15,978 nucleotides of DNA, taken from contig JAFAQJ010000338.1 of the NCBI GenBank assembly GCA_019246455.1, forward strand, positions 1-15,978, in the 5' to 3' direction. This stretch comes from Pseudolabrys sp. GTDB lineage: Bacteria > Pseudomonadota > Alphaproteobacteria > Rhizobiales > Xanthobacteraceae. Below the pieces are notes generated by a model. The model saw only the letters and a list, made by a program, of their open reading frames with translations, did no database searches and was not told where the DNA came from. Positions 15,403 to 15,978 of the stretch are shown one piece after another (positions within the stretch are counted from its first letter, which is position 1; each line of letters starts with the position of its first letter). Position numbers and translations under genes: made by a program.

Positions 15403-15978
15403 GTGATTGATCGCTCTCGCCATCGCGCGCTGAAGGCCACGACGGCCGCGACCGCTTTGCTCGTCGGCGCTTCTTTCGCGCACGCCGTCCCCTTGCCGCG
15501 CCCCCGGCCGGCGAACGCGCCGGCTCTTTCAATCGCCTCGCTGCTGGCGCCGACGCCGCTCGCACAGCAAGTGCCAACGGCGCATGCGCCTCAATCCGCC
15601 GCGCCCTCGCCGAGCGCGATTCCGCTTCCTGTCAAACACCCCGCGTCGGGCCGAGCTGCCACCGAGTCCTTTGCTCAAGCCAGCGTCGGATTGCGCGGTG
15701 GCTTGTTTGCTGCCAGCGCTACCATCAAGCCGCTGGCTCGCCCGGCTTCGGGGCCCTTCGCCGTTGCAACGAGCAACGCAACCTCACCGTCCGATGTCGC
15801 GGCGGTCAAGAACATCATTGAGCTCGCGCGCAAGGGCAAAGACGGCGAAGCCGATGCTGCCGAGCGTGCGATCACGGATCCGGTCGCGCGCAAACTCGCG
15901 GAATGGATCATCCTGCGCAGCGATAACACTAAGCCGCCATTTTACCGCTACGCCGCCTTCATCAACGACAACCCGGCC
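15403..15978 (+). CDS. slt: soluble lytic murein transglycosylase, N-terminal part, 3' end outside window
   Basis: The frame runs from GTG at 15403 to the window end with no stop (192 codons seen). An in-frame TAA at 15388 bounds it upstream, TAAGG precedes the GTG by about 10 nt, and no ATG occurs in the visible frame. The product starts with a signal peptide (VIDRSRHRALKATTAATALL, cleavage near 'SFAHA', residue 28). A Pro/Ala/Ser-rich linker spans about residues 29-125. The helical solenoid then starts 'SDVAAVKNIIELARKGKDGEA' and 'DPVARKLAEWIILRSD', as in rhizobial Slt proteins. The catalytic SLT domain would lie beyond the window. The enzyme cleaves peptidoglycan glycan strands in the periplasm. 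Its divergence from dapA, which feeds diaminopimelate synthesis, is a sensible pairing. Confidence 0.8.
   Translation, partial: MIDRSRHRALKATTAATALLVGASFAHAVPLPRPRPANAPALSIASLLAPTPLAQQVPTAHAPQSAAPSPSAIPLPVKHPASGRAATESFAQASVGLRGGLFAASATIKPLARPASGPFAVATSNATSPSDVAAVKNIIELARKGKDGEADAAERAITDPVARKLAEWIILRSDNTKPPFYRYAAFINDNPA

Noticed and set aside
1..15978. CRISPR array, insertion sequence, prophage or defence island
   Set aside because: No repeated spacer pattern, transposase, integrase, terminal repeats or base-composition break is visible; the genes are core housekeeping genes in an expected order.

Overview
The window reads as a chromosomal core-gene segment of an alphaproteobacterium in the order Hyphomicrobiales (Rhizobiales), most like the Bradyrhizobiaceae/Xanthobacteraceae side. 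The grounds are the GC-rich coding sequence with long antisense shadow ORFs, the run rpoZ-rsh-pdxJ-acpS-lepB-rnc-era-recO, the alphaproteobacterial wording of ParC, RecO, RNase III and Rsh, and a lytic transglycosylase gene divergent from dapA. I see no mobile element, CRISPR array, tRNA or rRNA. No gene-free stretch exceeds about 280 bases.

Layout. Positions 1-1013 (+) hold the 3' end of a protein with two universal-stress (Usp) domains, cut by the window start. parC (1010-3298, -) converges on it, and both stop codons lie in one CTAG. Positions 3449-3990 (+) hold two small tandem genes for secreted cysteine/arginine-rich proteins that are clear paralogues. They end at a strong intrinsic terminator (4011-4041) shared with the convergent recO. 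From there to about 10.8 kb lies one long minus-strand operon. In transcription order it is rsh (ppGpp synthetase/hydrolase), pdxJ (vitamin B6), acpS (holo-ACP synthase), lepB (signal peptidase I), rnc (RNase III), era (ribosome-assembly GTPase) and recO (recombination repair), with touching or overlapping ends at most junctions. rpoZ (RNA polymerase omega) lies directly upstream on the same strand, separated by a 12-bp hairpin.

Divergent from rpoZ at 11618-12934 (+) are a NYN-domain putative nuclease and a family-5 (UDGb-type) iron-sulfur uracil-DNA glycosylase. The second starts three codons after the first stops, in the same reading frame. A second minus-strand operon, dapA-mscL-smpB-VOC protein, occupies 12938-15136. 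Divergent from dapA, the signal-peptide and linker part of a periplasmic soluble lytic transglycosylase begins at a GTG (15403) and runs off the window end.

Together the genes cover stringent-response control of RNA polymerase (rsh plus rpoZ), RNA and ribosome maturation (rnc, era, smpB), DNA topology and repair (parC, recO, uracil-DNA glycosylase), protein export (lepB), cofactor and lipid priming (pdxJ, acpS), lysine/peptidoglycan precursor supply and wall turnover (dapA, lytic transglycosylase), and osmotic protection (mscL). The least explained item is the tandem pair of small secreted proteins sharing an exact C-x5-CGPYxC-x5-C motif. The rest is mostly well-known housekeeping machinery with some unusual junctions and regulatory-looking repeats.
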